A stretch of 64,000 bases of DNA from the NCBI GenBank assembly GCA_016793165.1, contig JAEULA010000096.1, positions 1 through 64,000 of the forward strand, in the 5' to 3' direction. This stretch comes from Alphaproteobacteria bacterium. GTDB taxonomy: Bacteria > Pseudomonadota > Alphaproteobacteria > CACIAM-22H2. Below are positions 8,123-16,852 of this stretch, one piece after another (position 1 is the stretch's first letter; every line of letters starts with the position of its first letter). The notes under the pieces were generated by a model. That model searched no databases. It saw only the letters and a list, made by a program, of their open reading frames with translations, and was not told the DNA's origin. Both the position numbers and the translations under genes were made by a program.

Positions 8123-8965
8123 TCAATCGTCGGCATAGGCGGGCGACGCCGATCCGGCCGGGACCCGCGGCGCCTGGACCGTCGGCGCCGCCGTTGTCGG
8201 CCGCGGCGCGACATCGTCCTGCCGATCATCGTCGCCGGCCGCTTCGCTCTCCGCGACCAACGCCGCCGCGTTCAGGACGAAGAGCCGGCCGCGCCGCACC
8301 GCGGCGATGCCCGATCGCCGCAATTCGACCAGCACGCGGCACACCGTCTCGACGCGCAGCCCCAGCGCATCGCCGATGTGCTGCTGGCGCAGCGGAAGCG
8401 GATAGTCGCTGCGCCCGGCGCCCGGTGCCGCACGCCCGACCCGCTCGATGAACTCGACGAGCAGCCGGCACACGCGCAGGCGCGCGGACCTGTAGCCGAT
8501 CGAGGCGATGCGCTCGTAGGCGCGCGTCTCGGCCTCCTCGAGCCGGCCGCAGACGTGCAGGGCGAAGTCGGGCCTCGACGCGACGATGCCGTCGAAGATC
8601 GCGCGCGGGATCGACACGACCTCGCCGTCGGTGAGCATGTCGACCGCATAGGGCGCGCACCGATCGGCGACGAAGCCCAGCACTTCACCGGGCAGCGCGA
8701 AGTCGACGATCTGCCGCCGGCCATCGACCGCCGACTTGTACTTAAGTGCCCAGCCGCGCACGAGGATGTAGAGGAACTCGCACCTGTCGTCCTCGACGAT
8801 GAGCCGCGCGCCCTTGCGCACCGGATGGGCGGCGATGCGATGGTGCAGCCGCCCGAGCTGACCCGCGATCATGCGCGGGTCGTCGAAACACCGCTCGCCG
8901 GCGATGCACGGCGCGTCGCGATGATTGGACGCGGTCTCGGGCAGACGGACGCCGACTGTTCCCAT
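8123..8965 (-). CDS. Crp/Fnr family transcriptional regulator (FixK-like)
   Basis: A 280-residue regulator with an N-terminal cyclic-nucleotide-binding-type beta barrel (residues about 40-130, including LPGEVLGF), a dimerisation helix, and a C-terminal winged helix (about 190-230). The recognition helix reads GLRVETVCRVL: E206 and R210 of the FNR E-x-x-S-R motif are kept, but the serine is replaced by C209. Cysteines at 20 and 26 do not form the FNR CxxC iron-sulfur pattern, so a classical 4Fe-4S cluster is unlikely. The start is ATG 8965, with AGGAGGGGAG at 8967-8976. The last 40 or so residues are a Pro/Ala-rich tail. It is divergent from the kinase and is the natural reader of the nearby FNR/FixK-like boxes. 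Confidence 0.9.
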   Translation of the reverse strand: MGTVGVRLPETASNHRDAPCIAGERCFDDPRMIAGQLGRLHHRIAAHPVRKGARLIVEDDRCEFLYILVRGWALKYKSAVDGRRQIVDFALPGEVLGFVADRCAPYAVDMLTDGEVVSIPRAIFDGIVASRPDFALHVCGRLEEAETRAYERIASIGYRSARLRVCRLLVEFIERVGRAAPGAGRSDYPLPLRQQHIGDALGLRVETVCRVLVELRRSGIAAVRRGRLFVLNAAALVAESEAAGDDDRQDDVAPRPTTAAPTVQAPRVPAGSASPAYADD

Positions 8966-9031
8966 GCTCCCCTCCTGAACGAACGGTTCGACCTCGCGCG
9001 CGTCCACGCTCGTTGCACTGACGCGGCGGAA

Positions 9032-9129
9032 ACGTAGGTGGGCGCGCCCCGCATCGGCAGTCAGGAGATCTACGTACGATCAGTGCGACAGGTCGCCGCA
9101 TGGCCTCGCGGTCGCGCGTGACAACGTAG
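9032..9129. promoter_or_regulatory. Three ACGTAG half-sites in the divergent regulator-kinase promoter region
   Basis: The 228-base gap between the FixK-like gene and the kinase contains ACGTAG at 9032-9037, its inverse CTACGT at 9070-9075 and ACGTAG again at 9124-9129. Repeated half-sites between a regulator and its kinase are candidate binding sites for the FixJ-type response regulator. I found no clear FNR-type dyad in this gap. Confidence 0.35.
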
Positions 9130-9193
9130 TATGCGCGCGGCATCGAGACGCGACGGTCGTCGAGCCGGCATCAGCGGAAGAGAGGTCTGCGAC

Positions 9194-11326
9194 ATGTCGC
9201 TGCGGTGGTTGATCGCGCTGACATTCGCCGGCTTGATGGCAGTCGCCATCTCGATCGCCGTCACGCTGATCGGCATCGAGGCCAACGAGCTCGTGCGCAT
9301 CAGCGCCGCGCAGCGTCTCCAGTTCGAGGCCGACGACGTCGCCTTGGATCTCGACCGCGAGGTCCGTACCGGACGGAGTTCGCTCGTCGCCTACGCCGAG
9401 GAACCGGACCTGCGCGGAAATGACGCATCCGGCACGCTGCGACGCGAGACGCTCAGGCTCGCGCGCCGGCTCTTTCCACGCCTGCTCTGGGTCGGCATCG
9501 CCGACGACGACGGCGTGCTCATCGTCGCGGACCCGCCGAGCCTGCAGGGCGAGCGGGTCGCCGTGCCGCACCCCGGGGACAAGCCGATCAGGACGTTCCT
9601 CGCGCCGCCCCCGAAGCCGCTGGACAGCATGCCCGGCGCCTCGATGGTGACCTATGCCATCGACCTTCGCGACGACGACGGACGCCCCGCCGGGATGCTC
9701 GCCGCGCAGATGGACTGGATGTCGTTCACGGAGATCCATCACGAGGAGATCGGGCGCGACAGGCCGCCCGGCGCCCTGCGCACCGTCGTGCTGTCGGACA
9801 GCGCGGCGATCGAGTTCACCACGTCGAGTCGTCCGCCGCGGCCCCTCGATCCCGAGACGCGCGCGGTGTTGGCTCGAGCCGGCCTGGGATCCGTCGTCAA
9901 ACTCGGCGGCAGCGAGCTGCTCGTCGCGCGGACCAGGATCCCGCTGCTCGAAGGCGTCGCGACGCCGGCCATGAGCATCGTGCTGCTCGAGGACATGTCC
10001 CTCGAGTTCGATCCTCAGCGCCAGATGATCCGCTATGTCGTCGCCGTCGGCGCCATCTGCATCCTGTTGGCCGCCCTCGGCGGATCCATGCTCGCCGGCT
10101 GGATCGCGGCACCGCTCGATCGCCTCGTCGCGGCGGCACGCGACCACGACGGCGGCGCCACGACCACGCGCCTGCCGCATGCGGCGGCCTATCGCGAGAT
10201 CGACACCCTGAGCGACGCGCTCGGCGAACTGCTGCGACGCATCGACGACCAGGGTTCCCGGTTGGCCAGCGCCTTCCGGACATCGTTCGACGCCATCGTC
10301 GTGAGCGACGAGGCGGGCCGCGTCGAGGCCGTGAACGCGGCGGCCGAGTCCCTGTTCGGACGGCCCGCCGCCGAGATCGTCGGGCGCGAGGCCGCGATGC
10401 TGCTGCCCGAGCCGGTCGAGGCGGAGAGCGACGATGCGGGCGCGAAGCGCCTGCGGGTCGGCCAGCGCGGCGACGGCTCGACGTTCCCGTGCCACGTGAC
10501 GATCGGGGAGTCGCGGCTGCCCGGCGGCCGGCGCGTCATCACGACGTTCGTCCACGATCTCTCGTCGCTGCAGCAGCTGGAATCGGAACTGATCCGCACG
10601 CAGCGGCATCTGCGCCAGGTCTCCCGCCTCGTCACCGTCGGCCAGCTCGGCAGCCAGTTGTCGCACGAGATCAACCAGCCGCTCGGCGCGATCGCGAACT
10701 ATGTCGCCGCGACCCGCACGCTGCTCGCGACCGATCCGCCTCCGGCCCGCGACCGTCTCGACGCGCTGATGGCCAAGATCCAGGCCCAGGTCGCGCGATC
10801 GAGCGCGATCCTGCAGCGCCTTCGCGCCCATGTCGCCGGATCGGAGCCGGCGCGCAGGCCCGCGAACCTGAACCGGCTGGTCGAGCGCAGCCTCGCCCTG
10901 ACGGTGGACGGCCCGGCCTTCTCGAAGGCGCAGATCCGGCTGGACTTGGCATCCGATCTGCCCGCCTGCTCGGTCGACGCGATCCAGATCCAGCAGGTCC
11001 TGGTCAATCTGATCCAGAACGCGGTGGAAGCGATGAGCGACGTCCAGCCGGCGGTCGTGAGGGTGGCGACCTGGGCGGAAGGCGGACAGGTGCATGTCAG
11101 CGTGTCCGACTCGGGCGCCGGCGTTGCGCCCGAGATCCGGGACCGGCTCTTCGCACCCTTCAACACATCGAAGCAGGGAGGCCTGGGGCTGGGGCTGTCG
11201 ATCTGTCATTTCATCATCGAGGCCCATGGCGGCCGGATCACGCTCCGGCCGAATCCCTCCGGCGGCACGATCGTCGAGTTCACCCTTCCCTCGGAGGCTG
11301 CGAGCCATGAGCATCGAGCCGCCTGA
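9194..11326 (+). CDS. FixL-like membrane sensor histidine kinase (periplasmic sensor, PAS, HisKA, HATPase)
   Basis: A 710-residue kinase. The first membrane helix is at about residues 5-27, then an extracytoplasmic sensor domain, a second helix near 275-305 (VVAVGAICILLAALGG), a linker, and a PAS domain near 352-450. The phosphoacceptor is H491 in LSHEINQP, followed by an ATPase domain with NAVEAM, DSGAGV and GGLGLGLS. The PAS and HisKA sequences resemble FixL, but the stretch that carries the heme-ligating histidine in FixL is largely missing, so heme-based oxygen sensing is doubtful. ATG 9194 is chosen for its GGAAGAGAGG site and the immediate membrane helix. It overlaps the fixJ-like start by 20 bases. 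Confidence 0.92.
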   Translation: MSLRWLIALTFAGLMAVAISIAVTLIGIEANELVRISAAQRLQFEADDVALDLDREVRTGRSSLVAYAEEPDLRGNDASGTLRRETLRLARRLFPRLLWVGIADDDGVLIVADPPSLQGERVAVPHPGDKPIRTFLAPPPKPLDSMPGASMVTYAIDLRDDDGRPAGMLAAQMDWMSFTEIHHEEIGRDRPPGALRTVVLSDSAAIEFTTSSRPPRPLDPETRAVLARAGLGSVVKLGGSELLVARTRIPLLEGVATPAMSIVLLEDMSLEFDPQRQMIRYVVAVGAICILLAALGGSMLAGWIAAPLDRLVAAARDHDGGATTTRLPHAAAYREIDTLSDALGELLRRIDDQGSRLASAFRTSFDAIVVSDEAGRVEAVNAAAESLFGRPAAEIVGREAAMLLPEPVEAESDDAGAKRLRVGQRGDGSTFPCHVTIGESRLPGGRRVITTFVHDLSSLQQLESELIRTQRHLRQVSRLVTVGQLGSQLSHEINQPLGAIANYVAATRTLLATDPPPARDRLDALMAKIQAQVARSSAILQRLRAHVAGSEPARRPANLNRLVERSLALTVDGPAFSKAQIRLDLASDLPACSVDAIQIQQVLVNLIQNAVEAMSDVQPAVVRVATWAEGGQVHVSVSDSGAGVAPEIRDRLFAPFNTSKQGGLGLGLSICHFIIEAHGGRITLRPNPSGGTIVEFTLPSEAASHEHRAA

Positions 11327-11951
11327 TCGTCGCCTCGTCGTCTACGTCGTCGACGACGACCCCGCGTTCGCGGACTCCGTCGAGGCCATGCTCTCGGCGG
11401 AGGACTTCACCGTCGCGACGATGAACTCCGGCGAGGCGTTGCTGGAGAGTCTCCCGCGCATCGATCAGGGCTGCGCGCTTGTCGATCTGCGCATGCCGGG
11501 GCTGAGCGGCCTCGAGCTCATCGAGGCGATGCGCCGCCGCGGCTCGACGCTGCCCGTCATCGTGATGACCGGCCAGGGCGACGTGCCGACCGCCGTGCGC
11601 GCGATGAAGGCCGGCGCCCTCGACTTCGTCGAGAAGCCGCTCGACAAGGACCAGCTGCTGCGCTCCCTGCGCCTCGGATTCGAGCACTGCCTGCGCGATC
11701 GCTCGCGCGGCGACGCGTCTCGGCACTTCCTCGAGCGCCTCAGCCACCTGACCGAGCGCGAGCGCGAGGTCTTCGATCGCATGCTCTGGGCCAAGGCCAA
11801 CAAGGTCATCGCCCACGAGCTGAACATCAGCCCGCGAACGGTGGAGATCCATCGCGCCCGAGTCCTGCAAAAGATGGAGGCCGACAACGTGTCCGACCTG
11901 ATCCGCGCCGCGGCGCGCGCCGACGTCATCCCCGAGTCGGAGTCGACATGA
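11307..11951 (+). CDS. fixJ: FixJ-family response regulator (receiver + LuxR HTH)
   Basis: A 214-residue regulator. The receiver domain has VVDDDPAF at the N-terminus, phospho-acceptor D60 in ALVDLRMPG, an MTGQGD switch threonine and the EKP lysine. The C-terminal LuxR/NarL-type helix-turn-helix reads LTEREREVFDRML, then NISPRTVEIHRARVLQKM. It should be phosphorylated by the kinase whose gene it overlaps. In FixLJ systems the regulator activates fixK-type genes, and here a FixK-like gene lies divergently upstream. The start is ATG 11307, with GGAGG at 11293-11297. Confidence 0.92.
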   Translation: MSIEPPDRRLVVYVVDDDPAFADSVEAMLSAEDFTVATMNSGEALLESLPRIDQGCALVDLRMPGLSGLELIEAMRRRGSTLPVIVMTGQGDVPTAVRAMKAGALDFVEKPLDKDQLLRSLRLGFEHCLRDRSRGDASRHFLERLSHLTEREREVFDRMLWAKANKVIAHELNISPRTVEIHRARVLQKMEADNVSDLIRAAARADVIPESEST

Positions 11952-12039
11952 CCGGGGACCCCGATCGCCGCCCGAATTTGCCGCGCCGCGCGCGGACCCG
12001 AGCCTAGGTGCACCGAGAGATACAGGATCTTCCACCGTC

Positions 12040-12411
12040 ATGTTGGACGCCACGACATCGACCCCGGCCGCCCGCGTCATCGCCATCGTCGACGACGACG
12101 AGGACTTCAGCGACTCGCTCGCGGTCCTGCTCGAGACCGCCGGGTTCTCCAGCAGCGTCTACCGCAGCGTCTCGACCTTCCTGCTGTGCATCGACCATTC
12201 GATCCGCGGCGTCGTCCTCGACGTCCACATGCCGGGGCTGAGCGGGCCCGAAGCGATCCGCGCGATCCTGCGCGTGTCGCCCGCCCTGACCGTGGTCACC
12301 GTTACCGGCCGGGAGCTTCCCTTCGCACGCCAGCGCCTGATCGATGCCGGCGCCGCCGGCTGCCTTCCCAAGCCGCTGACGATCGACGCGCTGCTGCCCT
12401 TCTTCGCCTGA
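12040..12411 (+). CDS. Single-domain response regulator (receiver only)
   Basis: A 123-residue lone receiver with AIVDDDEDF, phospho-acceptor D61 in VVLDVHMPG, VTVTGRE and the conserved lysine in CLPKPLT. No output domain follows before the stop. It lies 88 bases after the FixJ-type gene on the same strand and may act as a phosphate sink, an allosteric brake or a connector for the upstream kinase. The partner is inferred only from position. Its 3' end converges on the carbamate kinase gene. Confidence 0.85.
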   Translation: MLDATTSTPAARVIAIVDDDEDFSDSLAVLLETAGFSSSVYRSVSTFLLCIDHSIRGVVLDVHMPGLSGPEAIRAILRVSPALTVVTVTGRELPFARQRLIDAGAAGCLPKPLTIDALLPFFA

Positions 12412-12445
12412 GCGCGCGGCACCGACACGCTCGGCGAGGCGTCGC

Positions 12446-13384
12446 CTAGCCTTCCCAGTAAGAGGCCGCCTCGTCGTCCGCAACCACGCGCGTCCCGGCA
12501 TCGCCGGCGGCGATCGCGACACCGTCCTGCAGCGCGCCGATCGCGGCCCAACGCCCGGAGGCCTCGACGAAGCGGCAGGCGGCCTCGACCTTCGGCTCCA
12601 TCGTGCCGGCCGCGAACCGCATCGCGCGCAGCGCCGGCACCCCGATCCGCCGGATCGCGCGCGGACGCTCGCTCTCCCAATCGGCATAGACCGCCGGCAC
12701 GTCCGTCAGCATCAGCAGCGCATCGGCGTCCAGCGCGCGCGCGAGGACTGCGCTCGCGCGGTCCTTGTCCACGACCGCGGGCACGCCGTGCAACGCGCCG
12801 CTGGCATCGCGCACCACCGGGATCCCGCCGCCGCCCGCGCAGATGACGAGGACGCCGGACTGCACCAGCAGCTTGATCGTGGGCAGCTCGACGATCGCCA
12901 GCGGCATCGGCGATGCCACGACCCGCCGGAAGCCGCCGCCGTCGGGAACGATGCGCCAGCCGCGCTCGCGCGCCAGGCGCTGGGCGGTCGCCTCGTCGTA
13001 GACCGGACCGATCGGCTTGGTCGGATTCGCGAAGGCGGGATCGCGGGCATCGACCTCGACCTGCGTCAACAGCGTCGCCACGTGGCGCCCCGGCATGCGG
13101 GACAGCAGGGCCTGCTCGATCATGTAGCCGATCATGCCCTCGCTCTCGGCGCCGAGCACGTCGAGCGGATAGGGCGAGACGTCCTTCAGCGCCTCGGCCT
13201 GCAGCGCCAGCAGTCCCACCTGCGGCCCGTTGCCGTGGGTCACGGTCAGGTCGTTGTCGCGCCAGAGCTCGGCGAGCATGTCGGCCGCACGCTCGATATT
13301 GCGGCGCTGCTGCTCGGCGCCGGGCGCCTCCCCGCGGCGCAGCAGCGCATTGCCGCCCAGGGCGACGACGAGACGCTCGCTCAT
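12446..13384 (-). CDS. arcC: Carbamate kinase
   Basis: A 312-residue amino-acid-kinase-fold enzyme with VVALGGNALL at the N-terminus, THGNGPQVG, NPTKPIGPVY, CAGGGGIPV and TMEPKVEAAC, all diagnostic of carbamate kinase. The enzyme makes ATP from carbamoyl phosphate, or the reverse. The start ATG overlaps the stop of the preceding gene (ATGA at 13381-13384), so the two are translationally coupled. No arginine deiminase or ornithine carbamoyltransferase lies in the window, so the source of carbamoyl phosphate is unclear. This placement with a cyclic-diphosphoglycerate-synthetase-like gene is unlike the standard arc operon. Confidence 0.94.
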   Translation of the reverse strand: MSERLVVALGGNALLRRGEAPGAEQQRRNIERAADMLAELWRDNDLTVTHGNGPQVGLLALQAEALKDVSPYPLDVLGAESEGMIGYMIEQALLSRMPGRHVATLLTQVEVDARDPAFANPTKPIGPVYDEATAQRLARERGWRIVPDGGGFRRVVASPMPLAIVELPTIKLLVQSGVLVICAGGGGIPVVRDASGALHGVPAVVDKDRASAVLARALDADALLMLTDVPAVYADWESERPRAIRRIGVPALRAMRFAAGTMEPKVEAACRFVEASGRWAAIGALQDGVAIAAGDAGTRVVADDEAASYWEG

Positions 13385-14739
13385 GCGCCGATCCCCCGCC
13401 GCGAGAGGAAGCCGTCGACCAGATCGGCCAGCGTCGGAGCGCCGGCCGGCTCGTGCTCGTAGCGCGCGCGCACGACGGGCTTGTCGAGCGCGACGAGCCG
13501 GGCGAGATCGATCGGCGTGCCGGACACGACGACGTCCGCCGCCACCGAGTTCAATGTCCGCCGCAGCGCCTCGCGCTGCGCCTCGCTGTAGCCGAACGCC
13601 GGCACGACATTGCCGAGATGCGGATGGTCGACATAGAGGCGCGCGATGTCGTCGACGGCCCACGGCCGCGGATCGACGATCGCCGCGGCGCCGGCCGCCG
13701 TCGCCGCAACATGGGCCGCGCCGTGGGGCATGCCGCCATGCGTGAGCGTCGGCCCGTCGTCGACGACGACGACGCGGCGGCCGCGCACCGCCGCGGGATC
13801 GTCGAGCCGCACGGGCGAGGCGGCGCGAACGATCGGTGCCCCCGGCCGCAGCGCGGCGATGCGCGCGTCGAGGCCGTCCAGGATCGGCGGGGGCACGCCC
13901 TCGACCTTGTTGACGACGACGATGTCGGCCATGCGCAGGACCGCCTCGCCGGGATGATGGGTCGTGAGCTGGTCGGGGCGAAGCGCATCGACGACGACGA
14001 CATGCAGCTGCGGCCGGAGGAAGGGGAAGTCGTTGTTGCCGCCGTCCCAGACGAGGACATCGGCCTCCGCCTCGGCGGCCGCGAGGATCGCGGCATAGTC
14101 CACGCCGGCGAACACGAGATTGCCCGCCGCCACATGCGGCTCGTACTCCTCGCGCTCCTCGATCGTGCAGCCGGCGGCATCGAGATCGGCAAGGCTGGCG
14201 AAGCGCTGCACGCGCTCGCGAGGAAGATCGCCATAGGGCATGGGATGGCGCAGCACGGCGACGCGCAGGCCCTTGGTGCGCAGCCGGCGCGACAGGAAGC
14301 GCGCGATCTGGGATTTGCCGCAGCCCGTCCGCACGGCCGAGACCGCGATCACCGGCCGCGCCGCGGCGAGCATCGTCCGGTCCGGGCCGAGCAGCCGGAA
14401 ATCCGCGCCGCAGGCCAGCGCCCGCGAGGCCAGGTGCATGACATGGCCGTGCGTGACGTCGCTGTAGGCGAAGACGACCTCGTCGACGCCGCGCTCGACG
14501 AGGAGCGCCTCGAGCGACGACTCGTCCACGATCGGAATCCCGTCGGGGTAGCGCGGGCCGGCCAAGCTCCGCGGATAGCGGCGCCCGCCGATGCCCGGGA
14601 TCTGGGTCGCGGTGAACGCCACGACCTCGACGTCGTCGGCATCGCGGAAGCAGACGTTGAAATTGTGGAAGTCGCGCCCGGCCGCGCCGAGGATCGCGAC
14701 ACGTCGGGATCGCGGAGGGGACGTCATCGCACTAACCAT
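13381..14739 (-). CDS. Cyclic 2,3-diphosphoglycerate synthetase-like P-loop GTPase family protein
   Basis: A 452-residue protein. A Rossmann-like N-terminal part starts with RRVAILGAAGRDFHNFN and includes a VFAYSDVTHGHVMH segment. A P-loop domain follows with SAVRTGCGKSQIARFLSRRL, then DVLVWDGGNNDFPF and VVVVDALRP with VVNKVEG. These features match the family named for archaeal cyclic 2,3-diphosphoglycerate synthetase, which in bacteria is often called a GTPase and has no settled role. The start is ATG 14739, preceded by GAGGGGG. It lies between ftsH (35 bases away) and arcC (4-base overlap) in one minus-strand operon. Confidence 0.82.
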   Translation of the reverse strand: MVSAMTSPPRSRRVAILGAAGRDFHNFNVCFRDADDVEVVAFTATQIPGIGGRRYPRSLAGPRYPDGIPIVDESSLEALLVERGVDEVVFAYSDVTHGHVMHLASRALACGADFRLLGPDRTMLAAARPVIAVSAVRTGCGKSQIARFLSRRLRTKGLRVAVLRHPMPYGDLPRERVQRFASLADLDAAGCTIEEREEYEPHVAAGNLVFAGVDYAAILAAAEAEADVLVWDGGNNDFPFLRPQLHVVVVDALRPDQLTTHHPGEAVLRMADIVVVNKVEGVPPPILDGLDARIAALRPGAPIVRAASPVRLDDPAAVRGRRVVVVDDGPTLTHGGMPHGAAHVAATAAGAAAIVDPRPWAVDDIARLYVDHPHLGNVVPAFGYSEAQREALRRTLNSVAADVVVSGTPIDLARLVALDKPVVRARYEHEPAGAPTLADLVDGFLSRRGIGA

Positions 14740-14774
14740 TATCGCCCCCTCGCCCGCAGCGGCGTTGAGCCCGC

Positions 14775-16601
14775 TCAAGCCGGGCGGTCGCTCCGGCCCA
14801 CCAGGGCCGCAAGGTCGGCCTCGAGCAGCGTCTCGCGCTGCAGCAGCAGGCCGGCGCCGCGCTCGAGCTGATCGCGATGGGACTCGAGGATGGTCTTCGC
14901 CTTCGCGGCCGCCTGCACGACCAGGCCGCGCACCGCGCGGTCGATCTCGCGCGCCGTCTCCTCGCTGTAGTCGCGCGGCGACATCTCGATCGGCGCCGCC
15001 CCGGCCAGGAAGCCCCGGGTCTCGCGCTCGTAGGTGACGGGCCCCAGGGTGGCGTCCATCCCGTAGCGGGCGACCATGGCGCGCGCGATGTCCGTGACCT
15101 TCGCCAGGTCGTCGGCCGCGCCCGTGGAGATCCGGCCGAAGACGAGCTCCTCGGCGCTTCGCCCGCCGAGCAGCACGATCATCTTCGCTTCGAGCTCGTC
15201 GCGACTCATCAGGAAACGGTCCTCGGTCGGGCGCTGGATCGTGTAGCCCAGCGCCCCGATGCCGCGGGGAATGATCGAGACCTTGTGGATCGGGTCCGAG
15301 CCGCGGATCGACAGCGCGACGAGGGCGTGGCCCATCTCATGGTAGGCGACGACGCGGCGCTCCTCGGGATTGAGCAGCCGATTGCGCTTCTCGAGGCCCG
15401 CGACGATGCGCTCGACCGCCGACGTGAAGTCGGCCATCGCGACGGCCTCCTGGCCGCGCCGCGTCGCCAGCAGCGCCGCCTCGTTGACGAGATTGGCGAG
15501 GTCGGCGCCGGTGAAACCCGGGGTCAACGCCGCGATGTCGGCGGGCGCCACGTCGGCGGCGAGCTTCACCTTCTTCAGATGCACCGCGAGGATCTGGATG
15601 CGCCCCGTTTTGTCGGGCCGGTCGACCAGCACCTGGCGATCGAAGCGCCCGGCGCGCAGCAGCGCCGGGTCCAGGATCTCGGGCCGATTGGTCGCCGCCA
15701 GCAGCACGACGCCCTTGCTCGGATCGAAGCCGTCGAGCTCCGAGAGCAGCTGGTTGAGCGTCTGCTCCTTCTCGTCGTGCCCGCCCATCCCGCCATAGAT
15801 GCCGCGGGCGCGGCCGAGGGCATCGAGCTCGTCGATGAAGATGATCGCCGGTGCGCGCTGGCGCGCCTGCTCGAACAGGTCGCGCACGCGTGCCGCCCCG
15901 ACGCCGACGAACATCTCGACGAACTCCGAGCCGCTGATCGAGAAGAACGGCACGTTGGCCTCGCCGGCGACCGCGCGGGCGAGCAGCGTCTTGCCGGTGC
16001 CCGGCGGCCCGACGAGCAGGATGCCGCGCGGGATGCGCGCGCCAAGCCGGCCGTAGCGGCCGGGATCCTTGAGGAAGGCGACGATCTCCTTGAGCTCCTC
16101 CTTCGCCTCGTCCACCCCCGCGACGTCGGCGAACGTCGCCTTGGTGTCGGTCTCGACATAGACCTTGGCCTTGCTCTTCCCGATCGCCATGAAGCCGCCG
16201 CCCATCCCCGAGCGCTCGGCGATCTTCGGGAAGACCAGCATCCAGATCACGAAGAACGCGACGATCGGGGCGACCCAGGACAGGATGTCGGCGATGATCG
16301 TGTTCTCGCGCGCGCCGGAATACTTGACGCCGTGCGTCGCCAGCTCGGCGGCAAGCTCCGGCTCGACGCGGGTCGCCACGAAGCGCGTCCGCCCGTCGGC
16401 AAGCGGCTGCTTGAAGCTTCCCTGCACGTAGGTGCGGGTGATCACGACATCCGCGATGCGGCCTTCGCGCAGGTAATCCTGGAACTCGCTGTAGGTGATC
16501 GGCTCGACCGTCCGGCTCTCGACGACCAGGTACTGCACCAGCATCACGCCAAGGATCGTGATGATCAGGTACCAGGCATTGAACTTCGCCTCGGGCTTCA
16601 T
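14775..16601 (-). CDS. ftsH: ATP-dependent zinc metalloprotease FtsH
   Basis: A 608-residue membrane AAA protease. Two N-terminal membrane helices (about residues 9-27 and 103-124) flank a periplasmic domain. The AAA module has GPPGTGKT (K204), IIFIDELDALG and the SRH region with ATNRPEILDPALLRAGRFDR. The protease site is H421-E-M-G-H425. FtsH degrades membrane and unstable cytosolic proteins. I chose ATG 16601, with AGGTGG at 16610-16615, over longer starts because MKPEAKFNAWYL matches the usual FtsH beginning. It heads an operon with the cPGS-like gene and arcC, so it is probably an accessory, stress-linked copy. Confidence 0.93.
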   Translation of the reverse strand: MKPEAKFNAWYLIITILGVMLVQYLVVESRTVEPITYSEFQDYLREGRIADVVITRTYVQGSFKQPLADGRTRFVATRVEPELAAELATHGVKYSGARENTIIADILSWVAPIVAFFVIWMLVFPKIAERSGMGGGFMAIGKSKAKVYVETDTKATFADVAGVDEAKEELKEIVAFLKDPGRYGRLGARIPRGILLVGPPGTGKTLLARAVAGEANVPFFSISGSEFVEMFVGVGAARVRDLFEQARQRAPAIIFIDELDALGRARGIYGGMGGHDEKEQTLNQLLSELDGFDPSKGVVLLAATNRPEILDPALLRAGRFDRQVLVDRPDKTGRIQILAVHLKKVKLAADVAPADIAALTPGFTGADLANLVNEAALLATRRGQEAVAMADFTSAVERIVAGLEKRNRLLNPEERRVVAYHEMGHALVALSIRGSDPIHKVSIIPRGIGALGYTIQRPTEDRFLMSRDELEAKMIVLLGGRSAEELVFGRISTGAADDLAKVTDIARAMVARYGMDATLGPVTYERETRGFLAGAAPIEMSPRDYSEETAREIDRAVRGLVVQAAAKAKTILESHRDQLERGAGLLLQRETLLEADLAALVGRSDRPA

Positions 16602-16852
16602 CGCGCCAACCACCTGATCCGCCGACATTTCGTCGGGCCGATATGCATTCCTGCCGCCGCCGGCGCGCACCCGTCCCCGGCGGCCCCGGCCGCGGGCCGC
16701 GACCGGCCGATACCCAATCCGAGGCGTCGCGACTTGGCAAGGCCGGGCCGCCGCGGCACGCAGCCTTCGGCAACCTCGCCCTCGGGCCTGCGACCATTCG
16801 CCCTGGCGACGGCGGCCACCGGCGTGAACAATTGACGGTGCGGAGGCGGCGG

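Noticed and set aside
12433..12446. GGCGA/TCGCC hairpin between the receiver and arcC genes as a terminator
   Set aside because: Only five base pairs, no T-tract, and it touches the arcC stop codon; not distinguishable from chance.
16602..16852. Expected FNR/FixK box between ftsH and the cytochrome c gene
   Set aside because: I looked for TTGAT-N4-ATCAA-type dyads on both strands and found none, so membership of these genes in the regulon is not supported by a site.
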